From Sphingomonas sp. PR090111-T3T-6A (lineage in GTDB: Bacteria > Pseudomonadota > Alphaproteobacteria > Sphingomonadales > Sphingomonadaceae), in assembly GCF_000383095.1 (NCBI RefSeq), contig NZ_AORL01000021.1:868001-932000 (forward strand): DNA of 64,000 nt, read 5' to 3'. The notes under the pieces are model-generated. The model searched no databases. It saw nothing but the letters and a program-made list of their open reading frames with translations, and was not told the origin of the DNA. The position numbers and the translations under genes are program-made. Positions 24,542-36,090 of the stretch are shown piece after piece; the first letter of the stretch is position 1; each line of letters begins with the position of its first letter.

Positions 24542-25816
24542 TCAGCGAGCCGCCGTCGCCGGCGCGGCCGGAGCCGAGCCCTTGGCGGCATAGATCGCCC
24601 AATACTGGGCGAGCGTCTGGTTGGTGCCCGTCACCTTGCCGAGCGCATCGGCCGCTTCCTGCTTCTGGCCGGAATGGGCCAGAGCCTCGCCGAGGTGCAG
24701 GTTCGCGACATTGGCGTCCACGCCGCCCTTCTGGATCGCGACCTTGTAGAGGTCCGCCGCCTGCGGATACTGGCCGTAGCCGAGATAGGCGTCGCCGATG
24801 AGCAGCGCCTGCTTGCCGTCGGCGGCCGCGCGCGCCTTCTTGTCGAGAGCCGGAAGCTCGGCCTTGTCGGCCGCGATCTTCGGCGCGGCGACGGCCTTGA
24901 TCTCGGCCAGCGCCTTGCTGGTCGCGACGCTCTTGTTCTCGACCATGTTGGACGAGGTGCCCTCGTCGATCACGGCCTTGGCCTCGCCCGGATAGCCCTT
25001 GTTGAGCGCCATGTTGGCATATTCGTAATAGTCCCGCTCGCCGGCCAGCGCGTTGGTGGCGCGCATCAGGCGCAGCGTGTCGAGATCGGCCTGCGGATCG
25101 AGGCGGTTGGTGTCGCGGAAGGTCTGGAGCGCGACGCGCCAGATGTCCGCACGCGGATAGGCGTCGGCGAGCTGCAGGCCATACTTGGCGGTCTGCGCCG
25201 GCATCTTCGCGTCATAGGAGATGGCGAGCGCGCGACGATACCAATCCTCGTCGACCGGGCCGCCAGCGGCCTTCTTCGCCTGGATCGCCTGATCGACATA
25301 CGGCAGCGCCGCGCTGTTCTGGCCCTCGCGCGACTTCACGGCCGCGAGCGAGATCAGGATCTCCGGATCGTTCGGCTTCTGCTGGTTGAGCTGGGTGAAG
25401 GCCGCGTCGGCATCGGCGAACTTGCCGTTGTTGAACGCGTTCTGCGCCTTGGCGGTCAGCAGCTGGGTCTGAAGCTCCGGCGGGGCCTTGCCGCTCGCGA
25501 GCATGGCGTCGACGGCCGAGGCCGCGCCGGCCTGATCGTTCGACTTGATCGCGATCTGATAGGCCATGCCGGCGACCGCATATTTGTCGTCGTCGGTGGA
25601 AGCGGCGGCCTGCGCGGCCGGGAGGCCCGCCTTGGCGGTCGCGATGTCGCCGGCGGCAAGCGCCTTCTGGACCGCCGGGGCGGCCTGGCGGAAGGCCGTG
25701 CTGTAGTTGGCCTTGCCCGCTTCGGCCTTCTCTTCCTTCTTCGCAGCCGCCGGGGTCACGGCCACCGCGCCAAGCGCGAGAGCCAGCGCCAGGGCTGTCG
25801 TCGATGCGAATTTCAT
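24542..25816 (-). CDS. Exported tetratricopeptide-repeat protein, unknown function
   Basis: The 424-residue protein begins with a clear signal peptide (residues 1-25, ending AAA-KKEEK) and then consists of helical TPR-like repeats rich in Ala, such as FNNGKFADADAAFTQLNQQ and YGQYPQAADLYKVAIQKGG. It is probably periplasmic and a scaffold for other proteins. The ATG at 25816 has GGAGAG 7 nt upstream and gives a normal signal peptide; the longer open frame beyond is a shadow of yaaA. No partner genes are nearby. Confidence 0.8.
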   Translation of the reverse strand: MKFASTTALALALALGAVAVTPAAAKKEEKAEAGKANYSTAFRQAAPAVQKALAAGDIATAKAGLPAAQAAASTDDDKYAVAGMAYQIAIKSNDQAGAASAVDAMLASGKAPPELQTQLLTAKAQNAFNNGKFADADAAFTQLNQQKPNDPEILISLAAVKSREGQNSAALPYVDQAIQAKKAAGGPVDEDWYRRALAISYDAKMPAQTAKYGLQLADAYPRADIWRVALQTFRDTNRLDPQADLDTLRLMRATNALAGERDYYEYANMALNKGYPGEAKAVIDEGTSSNMVENKSVATSKALAEIKAVAAPKIAADKAELPALDKKARAAADGKQALLIGDAYLGYGQYPQAADLYKVAIQKGGVDANVANLHLGEALAHSGQKQEAADALGKVTGTNQTLAQYWAIYAAKGSAPAAPATAAR

Positions 25817-26011
25817 GGTGGAATCTCTCCTTTGTCGGCACCGTGAAGGTGCGCCGCCAGCGGTGGTGCTACCCCCAGCCCTGCCGCCATTCAAGCATGG
25901 GAACCAGAAGCAATGCTGCGGACCTGCGGCTGAACACCCATTGAATGCGACCGGTTGCATCCGGCGAAGCAATGTTGACGCGGCGGCCGGGGCTGCTAGG
26001 CGCACGCCGCA

Positions 26012-26767
26012 ATGCTTGCTCTCCTGTCCCCTGCAAAGACGCTTGATTACAAGCGCCCGCTCCCCGACCTCGTCCCCACCGAACCGCGCTTCGCCACCGA
26101 GGCCATGGCGATCGCCGCCGACGCGGCGACGCTCACCGAGCGCGACCTGTCGAAGCTGATGTCGATCTCGGCCTCGCTCGCGGAGCTGAACGTCGAGCGC
26201 TATCGCGGCTTCGCGGGACTGCCCGAGCGCCCCGCCCTCTTCGCCTTCGCGGGCGACGTCTATACCGGTTTCGAGGCGCGCACGCTCGACGAGGCGGCGA
26301 TCGATTTCGCGCAGGACCATGTCCGCATCCTCTCCGGGCTCTATGGCCTGCTGCGCCCGCTGGACGCGATCCGTCCCTACCGGCTGGAGATGGGCACGCG
26401 CTGGGCGCCGCATTCGGGCGATCTCTATTCCTTCTGGGGGCCGCGCATCTCGGACCTGCTCGCCGAAGACCTGAGGGCGGAGGGTTCCAACGTGATCGTG
26501 AACCTCGCCAGCAAGGAATATTGGGGCGCGGTGGAGCGGCATCGCCCCACCGGCGTGGATATCTATACGATCGAGTTCATGGAGGAAGGCCCGGCCGGCC
26601 TGCGCTTCAACAGCTTCGCCGCCAAGCGCGCACGCGGCATGATGGCGCGCTACATCAGCGAGCATCGGCTGACCGACGTGGAGGCACTCAAGGGCTTCGA
26701 CAGCGACGGCTATGCCTATGATCCGGCGGCGTCCGACGAGCAGCGCTGGCGCTTCACCCGACGCTGA
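26012..26767 (+). CDS. yaaA: YaaA family peroxide stress protein (DUF328)
   Basis: The 251-residue protein starts MLALLSPAKTLDY and holds the family marks LFAFAGDVYTGF, GLYGLLRPLD and FNSFAAKRARG. Length is typical. In E. coli YaaA lowers free intracellular iron during hydrogen peroxide stress and binds DNA; the mechanism is incompletely known. It is monocistronic, ended by a strong hairpin at 26791-26822, and precedes gyrA. Confidence 0.92.
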   Translation: MLALLSPAKTLDYKRPLPDLVPTEPRFATEAMAIAADAATLTERDLSKLMSISASLAELNVERYRGFAGLPERPALFAFAGDVYTGFEARTLDEAAIDFAQDHVRILSGLYGLLRPLDAIRPYRLEMGTRWAPHSGDLYSFWGPRISDLLAEDLRAEGSNVIVNLASKEYWGAVERHRPTGVDIYTIEFMEEGPAGLRFNSFAAKRARGMMARYISEHRLTDVEALKGFDSDGYAYDPAASDEQRWRFTRR

Positions 26768-26790
26768 CCCTCTTCCTCATGGGGAGCGCG

Positions 26791-26822
26791 AGGCGGCCGG
26801 GGAGACGTTCCGGCCGCCTTTT
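26791..26822 (+). terminator. Rho-independent terminator after yaaA
   Basis: An exact 10-bp stem AGGCGGCCGG / CCGGCCGCCT (26791-26800 with 26810-26819) has a 9-nt loop and is followed at once by T residues (TTTT overlapping the stem end). This is a classical terminator, 24 bp after the yaaA stop. Confidence 0.8.
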
Positions 26823-26927
26823 CCGTGCGCCCGGCCGTCCGCCTGCGCGCACGCGTGCGCGCGTGGGGTGGCGTGGAGGCTGTCACTGGTCTAGGAAGGT
26901 CCATCGACGCCTATCCGGCGCCGTGAC

Positions 26928-26935
26928 TTAACCAT
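26928..26935. promoter_or_regulatory. TTAACCAT octamer before gyrA (candidate CtrA half-site)
   Basis: TTAACCAT ends 20 bp before the gyrA TTG. The octamer is a known CtrA half-site in alphaproteobacteria. Two more copies lie at 29857 and 34206, all between genes. The closeness to the start codon means it would overlap the promoter or leader. Confidence 0.4.
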
Positions 26936-26955
26936 AACAGACCGGACGGACCAAC

Positions 26956-29709
<2,754 letters not shown>

Positions 29710-29717
29710 TCTCCAGC

Positions 29718-29750
29718 CCCGCGTGCCGCCCGTTTCAGGCGGCACGCGGG
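29718..29750 (+). terminator. Terminator hairpin after gyrA
   Basis: An exact 13-bp GC-rich inverted repeat (29718-29730 with 29738-29750) with a 7-nt loop begins 8 bp after the gyrA stop. No T-run follows, but stem strength and position support termination. Confidence 0.7.
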
Positions 29751-29856
29751 CTCACTCCAACGCATATCCCCTTCGTTTCGCGCCCGCTTCGCGCACCCGG
29801 AAGCCCATCGCCATAATTTCCGTGCCTGATCGCGGAACCGCGCATCCCGGAACGTG

Positions 29857-29864
29857 TTAACCAT
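29857..29864. promoter_or_regulatory. TTAACCAT octamer between gyrA and the lipoprotein gene
   Basis: This second copy of TTAACCAT lies 118 bp before the lipoprotein start. It overlaps a possible GGAAC-N17-GTT (EcfG-like) arrangement at 29834-29858, which is a weak match. The downstream -10-like TATAAT is at 29955. Confidence 0.4.
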
Positions 29865-29954
29865 ATTCTCTCGCGCCGTAACAATCCGCCGTTTCTCCCG
29901 GTGGCAAGGTCCGATGATGGGAGGAAACGCGTTCGCGGAGAGATATATTTGGCG

Positions 29955-29960
29955 TATAAT
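29955..29960 (+). promoter_or_regulatory. TATAAT -10-like box before the lipoprotein gene
   Basis: A perfect TATAAT lies 22 bp before the ATG of the small lipoprotein gene. The -35 position (about 29932, TTCGCG) is a weak match, so a sigma-70 promoter is likely but needs mapping. The leader would be short and carry AGGAGA. Confidence 0.4.
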
Positions 29961-29981
29961 CAAAGAATTAGGAGAAACTCG

Positions 29982-30398
29982 ATGCTCAAATCAGCACGCC
30001 AGGTGACCTTGGCTGGCCTCATGGTCGGTGCCTTGGCCCTGAGTGGCTGTGCCACGACGGGCTCCGTCAAGCGCGCGCAGGCCAGTGCCGATCAGGCCAA
30101 CCAGCACGCCGACGCCGTCGATACCGCCGCCAAGAGTGCGCAAAGCAGCGCCGACGCCGCGGGTGCCGCGGCCCAGCGCGCGCAGACGACCGCCGACAGC
30201 GCCACCACGGCGATCCAGGCAAGCACCACTGCCACGCAGGCCACCAACGCGCGCGTCGAGGCGCTCGAAGGCAAGGTGCAGTATCTCCAGCACCGGGTGA
30301 CGCAGCTCCAGCACAAGCGCACCAAGCACAAGCGCCATCACCGCAGCACGGCTGCGAAGACGCAGGTCTCGCCTGCCGTCGCGGCGGTACAGCATTAA
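29982..30398 (+). CDS. Small Ala-rich coiled-coil lipoprotein (Lpp-like)
   Basis: The 138-residue product has a lipoprotein signal with lipobox LSGC at about residues 21-24, then a long Ala-rich heptad-like helix (about 30-100) and a basic, Lys/His-rich C-terminus (KRTKHKRHH). The design matches major outer-membrane lipoproteins of the Lpp type, which trimerise through a coiled coil and may tether peptidoglycan through their basic end. ATG at 29982 has AGGAGA upstream and a TATAAT box before it. A strong terminator follows, so this is an abundant monocistronic message. Confidence 0.8.
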   Translation: MLKSARQVTLAGLMVGALALSGCATTGSVKRAQASADQANQHADAVDTAAKSAQSSADAAGAAAQRAQTTADSATTAIQASTTATQATNARVEALEGKVQYLQHRVTQLQHKRTKHKRHHRSTAAKTQVSPAVAAVQH

Positions 30399-30407
30399 TC
30401 CGGCATC

Positions 30408-30437
30408 GGGGGCCGCCGATCGGTGGCTCCCCTTTTT
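30408..30437 (+). terminator. Rho-independent terminator after the lipoprotein gene
   Basis: A 10-bp stem (30408-30417 with 30422-30431, including two G-T pairs) with a 4-nt loop is followed by CTTTTT at 30432-30437. It is a textbook intrinsic terminator 9 bp after the stop codon. Confidence 0.85.
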
Positions 30438-30438
30438 G

Positions 30439-30873
30439 TCAACCGGCAAACAGGTGCGTCACCTTCGCATCGGGCATCTTCAACGTGATGAGCAATTGCC
30501 GGTGGCAATGCGCGGGCTCACGCTCGAAACAGAGCAGCGCGGAGGGCTTCTCCTCCGCCAGTGCGCGCATCTCTTCGGCCGCCACCACCGCCTCGGGCAG
30601 GTCGAGCTGGCGGCGATAGATGGTCTCCATCTCCGCATAATGGCCGGAGCGCACCGCCGCCCGCCCTTCCGGCGGCGTTCCCAGCGCCTTCAGATGCACA
30701 TAGTCGATGCCTTCCTCCCTCAACGCAGAGCGGAGCGGCGTCTTGGAGAAGCCCGGCCGGCGTGACAGCGGCAGCGCACGCACATCGATCACGCGCTCGA
30801 CGCCCGCTTTCTTGAGGGTGTCCACGAACTCGTCCTGGGTCACGCCTTCATAGCCGATGGTGAAGAGCCTCAT
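30439..30873 (-). CDS. DUF488 family protein
   Basis: The 144-residue protein starts [10 protein letters not shown] and contains VIDVRALPLSRRPGFSKTPL and the C-terminal CFEREPAHCHRQLL, all features of DUF488. Conserved Cys and His suggest a metal or redox role, but the function is unknown. The ATG at 30873 overlaps the stop of the upstream HdeD-like gene by 4 bp, so the two are coupled. Confidence 0.85.
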   Translation of the reverse strand: MRLFTIGYEGVTQDEFVDTLKKAGVERVIDVRALPLSRRPGFSKTPLRSALREEGIDYVHLKALGTPPEGRAAVRSGHYAEMETIYRRQLDLPEAVVAAEEMRALAEEKPSALLCFEREPAHCHRQLLITLKMPDAKVTHLFAG

Positions 30874-31427
30874 GCCACCCCCTGTCGACGGAGTTGCCAC
30901 GCCGCCAGCAGCGTCGCGCCGCCGCCCAGCAACAGGCTGAGACCCACGAAGATACCCAGCATCTGCACCGCCGGAAACGGGAAGTTGGCGATCAGCAGGA
31001 AGGCCAGCAACCAGTCCACCAGGCCGACGAGCAATAGCATGCCCCGCACCGGCCCCGGCCCCGCGACACGCGCGCCGCCGATCTCCACCGCTCCCCGGAA
31101 GGCCAGCCACAGCGCCACCGCCAGAGCCAGCGTCGCCGCACCCGCCACCGGGAACAGCAGCAGCAACAGGCCGATCAATGCGGAGGCGCCGCCATGGAGC
31201 AGATCGGCCCAGCGCCGATGCAGGCTATGGTTCCGGATACCCATCACGATGCCGGCGATCCCGGCGATGAGCAGCACCCAGCCGAGCAGCACCGCGATCC
31301 CCACCGTGGTGAAGCCCGGCGCCGCCAGCACCAGCAAGCCCGCCACGACGAGCAGCGCGCCGCATGCCATGATCCAGCGCCAGCCGTCCGGGTTGGGCTG
31401 CCCGTCCCGATATGCCGCCGTCGCCAT
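30870..31427 (-). CDS. HdeD family membrane protein (DUF308)
   Basis: The 185-residue protein has about six hydrophobic segments in three pairs, as in HdeD/DUF308 proteins linked to acid resistance in E. coli. AAGGAGA precedes the ATG at 31427. It is the first gene of a two-gene leftward unit with the DUF488 gene and is divergent from trmFO. A stress role is inferred from the family. Confidence 0.82.
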   Translation of the reverse strand: MATAAYRDGQPNPDGWRWIMACGALLVVAGLLVLAAPGFTTVGIAVLLGWVLLIAGIAGIVMGIRNHSLHRRWADLLHGGASALIGLLLLLFPVAGAATLALAVALWLAFRGAVEIGGARVAGPGPVRGMLLLVGLVDWLLAFLLIANFPFPAVQMLGIFVGLSLLLGGGATLLAAWQLRRQGVA

Positions 31428-31519
31428 GCCGATCTCCTTCCGACCCGCCGCCCCATCGATCGAACGACGCCCCGCCGCACCGGTTCCTTCCGGGGCCCGG
31501 CTGCGCTATGGGGCCGGCC

Positions 31520-32845
31520 ATGCACGACATTCACATCATCGGCGGCGGTCTCGCCGGTTCCGAAGCCGCATGGCAGCTGGCCGAAGCCGGCTTCAAGGTC
31601 CGCCTTTCCGAAATGCGCGGCGTCGAAGGCACGCCCGCGCATCACACCGACAGTCTCGCCGAGCTGGTCTGCTCCAACAGCTTCCGTTCGGACGATGCGG
31701 AGAAGAATGCCGTCGGCCTGCTCCACGCCGAGATGCGCGCACTCGGCTCGCTGATCCTGCGCGAAGGCGATGCCCACCGCGTCCCCGCAGGCTCGGCGCT
31801 GGCCATGGACCGCGACGGCTTCTCCGCCGGCGTCACCGCCGCGATCGAGAACCATCCGAACATCGAGCTGGTCCGCGAGCGCGTCGACACGCTGCCCGAA
31901 GGCCCCGCCATCATCGCCACCGGCCCGCTCACCGCCGCCAGTCTCGCAGGCGCGATCCAGGCGGAGACGGGGCAGGACCAGCTCGCTTTCTTCGATGCCA
32001 TCGCCCCCATCGTCCATCGCGAGAGCATCGACATGGACGTCTGCTGGTTCCAGTCCCGCTGGAACAAGGGCGACGGCAAGGATTACATCAACTGCCCGAT
32101 GAACAAGGACGAATACCTCGCCTTCATCGAGGCGCTGAACGACGGCGAGAAGACCGAGTTCAAGGAGTGGGAGAAGAACACGCCCTATTTCGATGGCTGC
32201 ATGCCGATCGAGGTGATGGCGTCGCGCGGCGTCGATACGCTGCGCCACGGGCCGATGAAGCCTGTCGGCCTCGACGATCCGCGCACCGGGCGCTGGCCCT
32301 ATGCGGTCGTCCAGCTTCGGCAGGACAATGCTCTGGGCACGCTCTGGAACATCGTCGGCTTCCAGACCAAGCTCAAATATGCCGAGCAGGTGCGCATCTT
32401 CCGCATGATCCCCGGCCTCCAGAATGCCGAGTTCGCGCGGCTGGGCGGCCTGCACCGCAACACCTTCATCCGCTCGCCTATCCTGCTCGACGGGACGCTG
32501 CGGCTGAAGTCCCGCCCCAACGTCCGCTTCGCAGGCCAGATCACGGGCTGCGAAGGCTATGTGGAATCGGCCGCGATCGGCCTGCTCGCGGGCCGCTTCG
32601 CCGCCGCCGAACTGGCGGGACGCACGCTCCCCACCCCGCCCGCGACGACGGCGCTCGGCGCACTGATCGGCCACATCACCGGCGGCGGCGAGGCCGACAC
32701 CTATCAGCCGATGAACGTCAATTTCGGCCTCTTCCCGCCGCTCGAGAACCTGCCGCGCAAGGCCGATCGCAAGCTCGCCATGACCAGCCGCGCCCGCGAG
32801 GCGATGGCCGAATGGCAGGCCGGGATCGCGCCGCAAACGGCCTGA
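31520..32845 (+). CDS. trmFO: FADH2/folate-dependent tRNA (uracil-5-)-methyltransferase TrmFO
   Basis: The 441-residue flavoprotein starts with an FAD motif [13 protein letters not shown] and has TrmFO marks [25 protein letters not shown] and a C-terminal [11 protein letters not shown]. It makes 5-methyluridine-54 in the tRNA T loop using methylenetetrahydrofolate. ATG at 31520 puts the FAD motif at the very N-terminus; an ATG at 31508 is also in frame. Length is typical. Confidence 0.95.
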   Translation: MHDIHIIGGGLAGSEAAWQLAEAGFKVRLSEMRGVEGTPAHHTDSLAELVCSNSFRSDDAEKNAVGLLHAEMRALGSLILREGDAHRVPAGSALAMDRDGFSAGVTAAIENHPNIELVRERVDTLPEGPAIIATGPLTAASLAGAIQAETGQDQLAFFDAIAPIVHRESIDMDVCWFQSRWNKGDGKDYINCPMNKDEYLAFIEALNDGEKTEFKEWEKNTPYFDGCMPIEVMASRGVDTLRHGPMKPVGLDDPRTGRWPYAVVQLRQDNALGTLWNIVGFQTKLKYAEQVRIFRMIPGLQNAEFARLGGLHRNTFIRSPILLDGTLRLKSRPNVRFAGQITGCEGYVESAAIGLLAGRFAAAELAGRTLPTPPATTALGALIGHITGGGEADTYQPMNVNFGLFPPLENLPRKADRKLAMTSRAREAMAEWQAGIAPQTA

Positions 32846-32858
32846 CCTCTCGCGCCAA

Positions 32859-32883
32859 CCGGCGGGGCTGCGCGCTCCGCCGG
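32859..32883. terminator. Hairpin between trmFO and the EF-hand gene
   Basis: An exact 7-bp stem CCGGCGG / CCGCCGG (32859-32865 with 32877-32883), extendable by two pairs, lies between the convergent genes. No T-run is present, so termination is only possible. Confidence 0.4.
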
Positions 32884-32891
32884 ACAGAGCG

Positions 32892-33392
32892 TCATCCTTC
32901 CTCGCCGCCATCCCCATCGGGAGCCGGACGGACCGCCTGCTGCACGGGAGGGCATTTCGGCCGGGGCTTACGCTGCACGCGCGTGGTAGCGAACTCGGCC
33001 GCATCGAGGGTGCCGGAGTGATCCGCATCGGCCTTGTCGAACTTGCCGATCGCCTTCGCCGAATATTCCTCGAACGACAGCTTGCCGTCGCCGTTGATGT
33101 CGAGCTTGGCGAAGGCCTTGTGACGGCTCAGCAGATATTCGTCGCGGTCGACCTTGCCGTCGCGATTGCGGTCATAGCGATCGAAGCGCTTCTGCTCGCG
33201 AGTCTTCTCGCTGGCTTCGGGCGGCTCTGCAACGGTAGCCCCCGGCTCCGCAGCCGCCGACGGCACCAGCGCCGCCACCGCGGCGGGCGGCATCGACACG
33301 CCCCCCTCGCGCCGCGCCAGCCCGCTCCAGAGAAAGAACCCCGCCGTCACCAACAACAACGCAGACGCCACGCCCGCCAAATACCGCCCCAT
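32892..33392 (-). CDS. Membrane-anchored triple EF-hand protein
   Basis: The 166-residue protein has one N-terminal hydrophobic anchor (about residues 5-24), an Ala/Pro-rich linker, and three EF-hand loops: DRNRDGKVDRDE, DINGDGKLSFEE and DADHSGTLDAAE. Each has acidic residues at loop positions 1, 3, 5 and 12 or nearly so, consistent with calcium binding. It likely faces the periplasm. A basic/proline-rich tail follows. The role is unknown. Confidence 0.8.
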   Translation of the reverse strand: MGRYLAGVASALLLVTAGFFLWSGLARREGGVSMPPAAVAALVPSAAAEPGATVAEPPEASEKTREQKRFDRYDRNRDGKVDRDEYLLSRHKAFAKLDINGDGKLSFEEYSAKAIGKFDKADADHSGTLDAAEFATTRVQRKPRPKCPPVQQAVRPAPDGDGGEEG

Positions 33393-33488
33393 CGCCCACT
33401 CCCGACGTTCCGGTCCTGTCAGGCGAAGGCTAGGCCGAAACCGGGCCGCGCGGAACCGGGGCTCATGCGGGAGATAGCACCAGACTCG

Positions 33489-34163
33489 TCAGTGTCCGGT
33501 GAGCTGATGCGCGAACACCCGCAGCATCCGCGCCCGACATCCGATTGGCCGCAGCGCATCGGCGCCCCGCTTCACGTCGCCCTGCGCAAGAACGGTCAGC
33601 ATCCCTAGCGAACGCAGGCGCCGCGGCCAGCCGCCCGCTGCCGCCCGCTCCAGCGGAGCCCGTGCCGCCTCGAGGATACGATCGCCCTGCCCTGCATCGG
33701 ACAAATGCCGCGCCAGATCGACTAGCGCCCAGCCCTCGCCGGCATCGCTCAGGCGCAGCGCCTCGACACCCAATACGCGTCCGGCCAATGTGAACAGGCG
33801 CGCGCCCCGCGCGCGCGCGTGAATCTCCAACGTCTCCGCGTCCAGCGCGGGATCGTCGAGCAACGCCTCCCAGCCTTCCACCATCGTCGAGAGTTCGGCC
33901 CCCGAGATCCGGTCTGGCCGCAGCGCCGCGGCGGCTGCAAGCAACGGCTCGGCAGGCGGCGGAGCGGAATCGAGCGCCGCCAGCGCATCGCGCCACCAGA
34001 CGAGGCGCATCAACCCGATCGTCGTCTCCCGCGTCCGGGCGACAATGCCCCCCAGACGCTCGTCGATGGCGAAAAGCGTGGCGAGACTTTCCTGCGCCAA
34101 GCGTGGCGCATGATGAATGGCCAGTTGCCGCTCAGGATGCGTGATGTCGGAATGCATCGTCAT
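33489..34163 (-). CDS. Squalene/phytoene synthase-like protein lacking catalytic aspartates
   Basis: The 224-residue protein resembles the N-terminal two thirds of squalene/phytoene synthases (RLGGIVARTRE, LMRLVWWRDAL, MVEGWEALLDD). The first Asp-rich motif DxxxD is replaced by FAIDERLGG and the second region reads LARHLSDAGQG. It is also much shorter than the usual ~280-300 residues. It is probably not a prenyl synthase; mitochondrial assembly factors such as NDUFAF6 belong to the same degenerate group. ATG at 34163 has AGGAGG 6 nt upstream. Confidence 0.7.
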   Translation of the reverse strand: MTMHSDITHPERQLAIHHAPRLAQESLATLFAIDERLGGIVARTRETTIGLMRLVWWRDALAALDSAPPPAEPLLAAAAALRPDRISGAELSTMVEGWEALLDDPALDAETLEIHARARGARLFTLAGRVLGVEALRLSDAGEGWALVDLARHLSDAGQGDRILEAARAPLERAAAGGWPRRLRSLGMLTVLAQGDVKRGADALRPIGCRARMLRVFAHQLTGH

Positions 34164-34205
34164 GCCGCCTCCTGACCAAGTCGCCACTCAATAGCAAACA
34201 GGTCG

Positions 34206-34213
34206 TTAACCAT
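34206..34213. promoter_or_regulatory. TTAACCAT octamer before the TadG operon (candidate CtrA half-site)
   Basis: TTAACCAT lies 77 bp before the chosen TadG start and 42 bp before the divergent synthase-like gene. CtrA controls pilus genes in Caulobacter. This third intergenic copy fits that pattern, although a second half-site at the usual spacing is not evident. Confidence 0.45.
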
Positions 34214-34290
34214 ACCAATGAACCGCACCTTGAGCCCACCTGATGGAAAGCGGCCCAATGGGTTGGGGCACATGCGCGGTGGACGACGGA

Positions 34291-36090
34291 ATGGCAAACG
34301 AAAAGCTCAGACAGGCACGAAAGCTGACCGGTTTCCTGAGCCGTCTGCGGAAGGACGCGCGAGGGAACACGCTCGCGCTCGTCGCCGCCGCCATGATCCC
34401 GCTGATCGCGCTGGTCGGCAGCGGCATCGACATCAGCCGCATGTATCTGGTGAAGTCGCGCCTGCAACAGGCCTGCGACGCGGGCGCACTCGCCGGCCGC
34501 AAGCAGATGGGCGGTGGCGTGTGGAATCAGACGACCGCGCCCACCCCCAACACCGTTGCTACGCAGTTTTTCAGCGGTAATTTCAAGAACGGCGCATACG
34601 GGACGAACAGCCTCGCTTATTCCTTCAGTGAGAGCAGCGGTGACGTGCAAGGCACCGCTTCGGTTGTCGTACCGATGACGATGATGAAGTTCTTCAGGAT
34701 CGCCGATCAAACGATGGCCGTCACCTGCGACGCGCAGATGCAAATTCCGAATACCGATGTCATGTTCGTTCTCGATATCACTGGATCAATGGACTCTGCC
34801 CCCGACGGAACAAATTGCCACAGTGGATCTGGCTGCAAAATTGCAATTCTAAAAAACGCAGTAAAATGCTTTTACGAATCTGTTGCACAATACATCATAT
34901 CAAACGCCAATTGCGAAACATCTCCATCAAATCAAGGTGTCAGCAATTCGCAAATAAGATTCGGCTTTGTTCCGTATAACACTAATGTCAATATTAGCGA
35001 CCTAAGTTTACCGAATAGCTATTTCGCGGACAGCTGGGACTATCAATCCCGCGAAATAAGCTGGACGACCCCGACTCAAACATCCGGAAGCTGCAACAAC
35101 GTCCCATCCAATACAAATTCCACACACTATACAACTCAAGGGACCGGCAGCAATTGCAAGGTTTACAAGAGCACCGCTCAGTGGTGGTATCATAAACGCA
35201 CAATCCCGCTCACAGATTTGAAGGGTCCATCCACTCTCAATGGTAGTTTTACGCTTCCCATCGGTAATAATTATAGCAATGCAACCATTTCATGGAATGG
35301 ATGCCTAGAAGAGGCAAAAACCGTTTCCCAGAGTTCCTATTCACCAATCCCTTCTAGCGCTTATGATCTGAATATAGACTTGATTCCCAGTCAGAGCGAC
35401 AGTAAATCACTGTGGGCTCCATCTTTGCCCCAAGCCGTCTATCTGCGCGAGGATAGCAGCTCCAATCCGACCCTTAATGATGTATATACAACCAGCAACG
35501 AGCCTAATGCGGCATCGTCCGCGTCCTGCCCAACCAAAGCCAAAAAACTTGCCTCATGGAGCGCAGCGGACTTCCAGAGTTACGTAGATAGTCTCAGCCC
35601 AGGAGGAAACACATATCATGACATCGGCATGATATGGGGTGGAAGGCTTCTGTCTCCCAAGGGAATATTTAAGAATGACAACGAAAAAGCGAACAACGGC
35701 GGAGAAATACAGCGCCACATGATATTCATGACCGACGGTGACGCCCAAGCATATCCTTGCGATTATACCGCTTATGGCGTCTCTTGGTATGATCGGCGCA
35801 CAACCTCTGATGTCGGATCGGCATCAAAGTGCTCAAAAGAATATCAAGCGCTCGATGATCAGGTTAATTCCAGACTCGCCGCTCTATGCACCGCAGTTAA
35901 GAACGAGCCCGGAACCACACTTTGGGTCATTTCATTTGGCGGCGTCGGAATTTCAACAGATACCAAGAATCGACTGACATCCTGCGCAACGGATGCCAAT
36001 CATTATTTTGATGCTACAGACAAGGACAGCCTCAACAATGCGTTCAAACTCATCGCCGCGCAGATCACGCAGCTGAGGCTCACCAAATGA
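34291..36090 (+). CDS. TadG-like protein with von Willebrand factor A ectodomain
   Basis: The 599-residue protein has an N-terminal TadE/G-type prepilin-like segment (GNTLALVAAAMIPLIALVG, about residues 28-48) and the typical SRMYLVKSRLQQACDAGALA helix. A large ectodomain follows, with a MIDAS motif DITGSMD (DxTGS variant) of a vWA fold. TadG proteins belong to Flp/Tad pilus systems and act in secretion or surface attachment. The region about 34,750-36,050 is much more AT-rich than its flanks. The start at 34291 is tentative; 34243 and 34258 are in-frame alternatives. Its stop overlaps the next ATG. Confidence 0.85.
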   Translation: MANEKLRQARKLTGFLSRLRKDARGNTLALVAAAMIPLIALVGSGIDISRMYLVKSRLQQACDAGALAGRKQMGGGVWNQTTAPTPNTVATQFFSGNFKNGAYGTNSLAYSFSESSGDVQGTASVVVPMTMMKFFRIADQTMAVTCDAQMQIPNTDVMFVLDITGSMDSAPDGTNCHSGSGCKIAILKNAVKCFYESVAQYIISNANCETSPSNQGVSNSQIRFGFVPYNTNVNISDLSLPNSYFADSWDYQSREISWTTPTQTSGSCNNVPSNTNSTHYTTQGTGSNCKVYKSTAQWWYHKRTIPLTDLKGPSTLNGSFTLPIGNNYSNATISWNGCLEEAKTVSQSSYSPIPSSAYDLNIDLIPSQSDSKSLWAPSLPQAVYLREDSSSNPTLNDVYTTSNEPNAASSASCPTKAKKLASWSAADFQSYVDSLSPGGNTYHDIGMIWGGRLLSPKGIFKNDNEKANNGGEIQRHMIFMTDGDAQAYPCDYTAYGVSWYDRRTTSDVGSASKCSKEYQALDDQVNSRLAALCTAVKNEPGTTLWVISFGGVGISTDTKNRLTSCATDANHYFDATDKDSLNNAFKLIAAQITQLRLTK

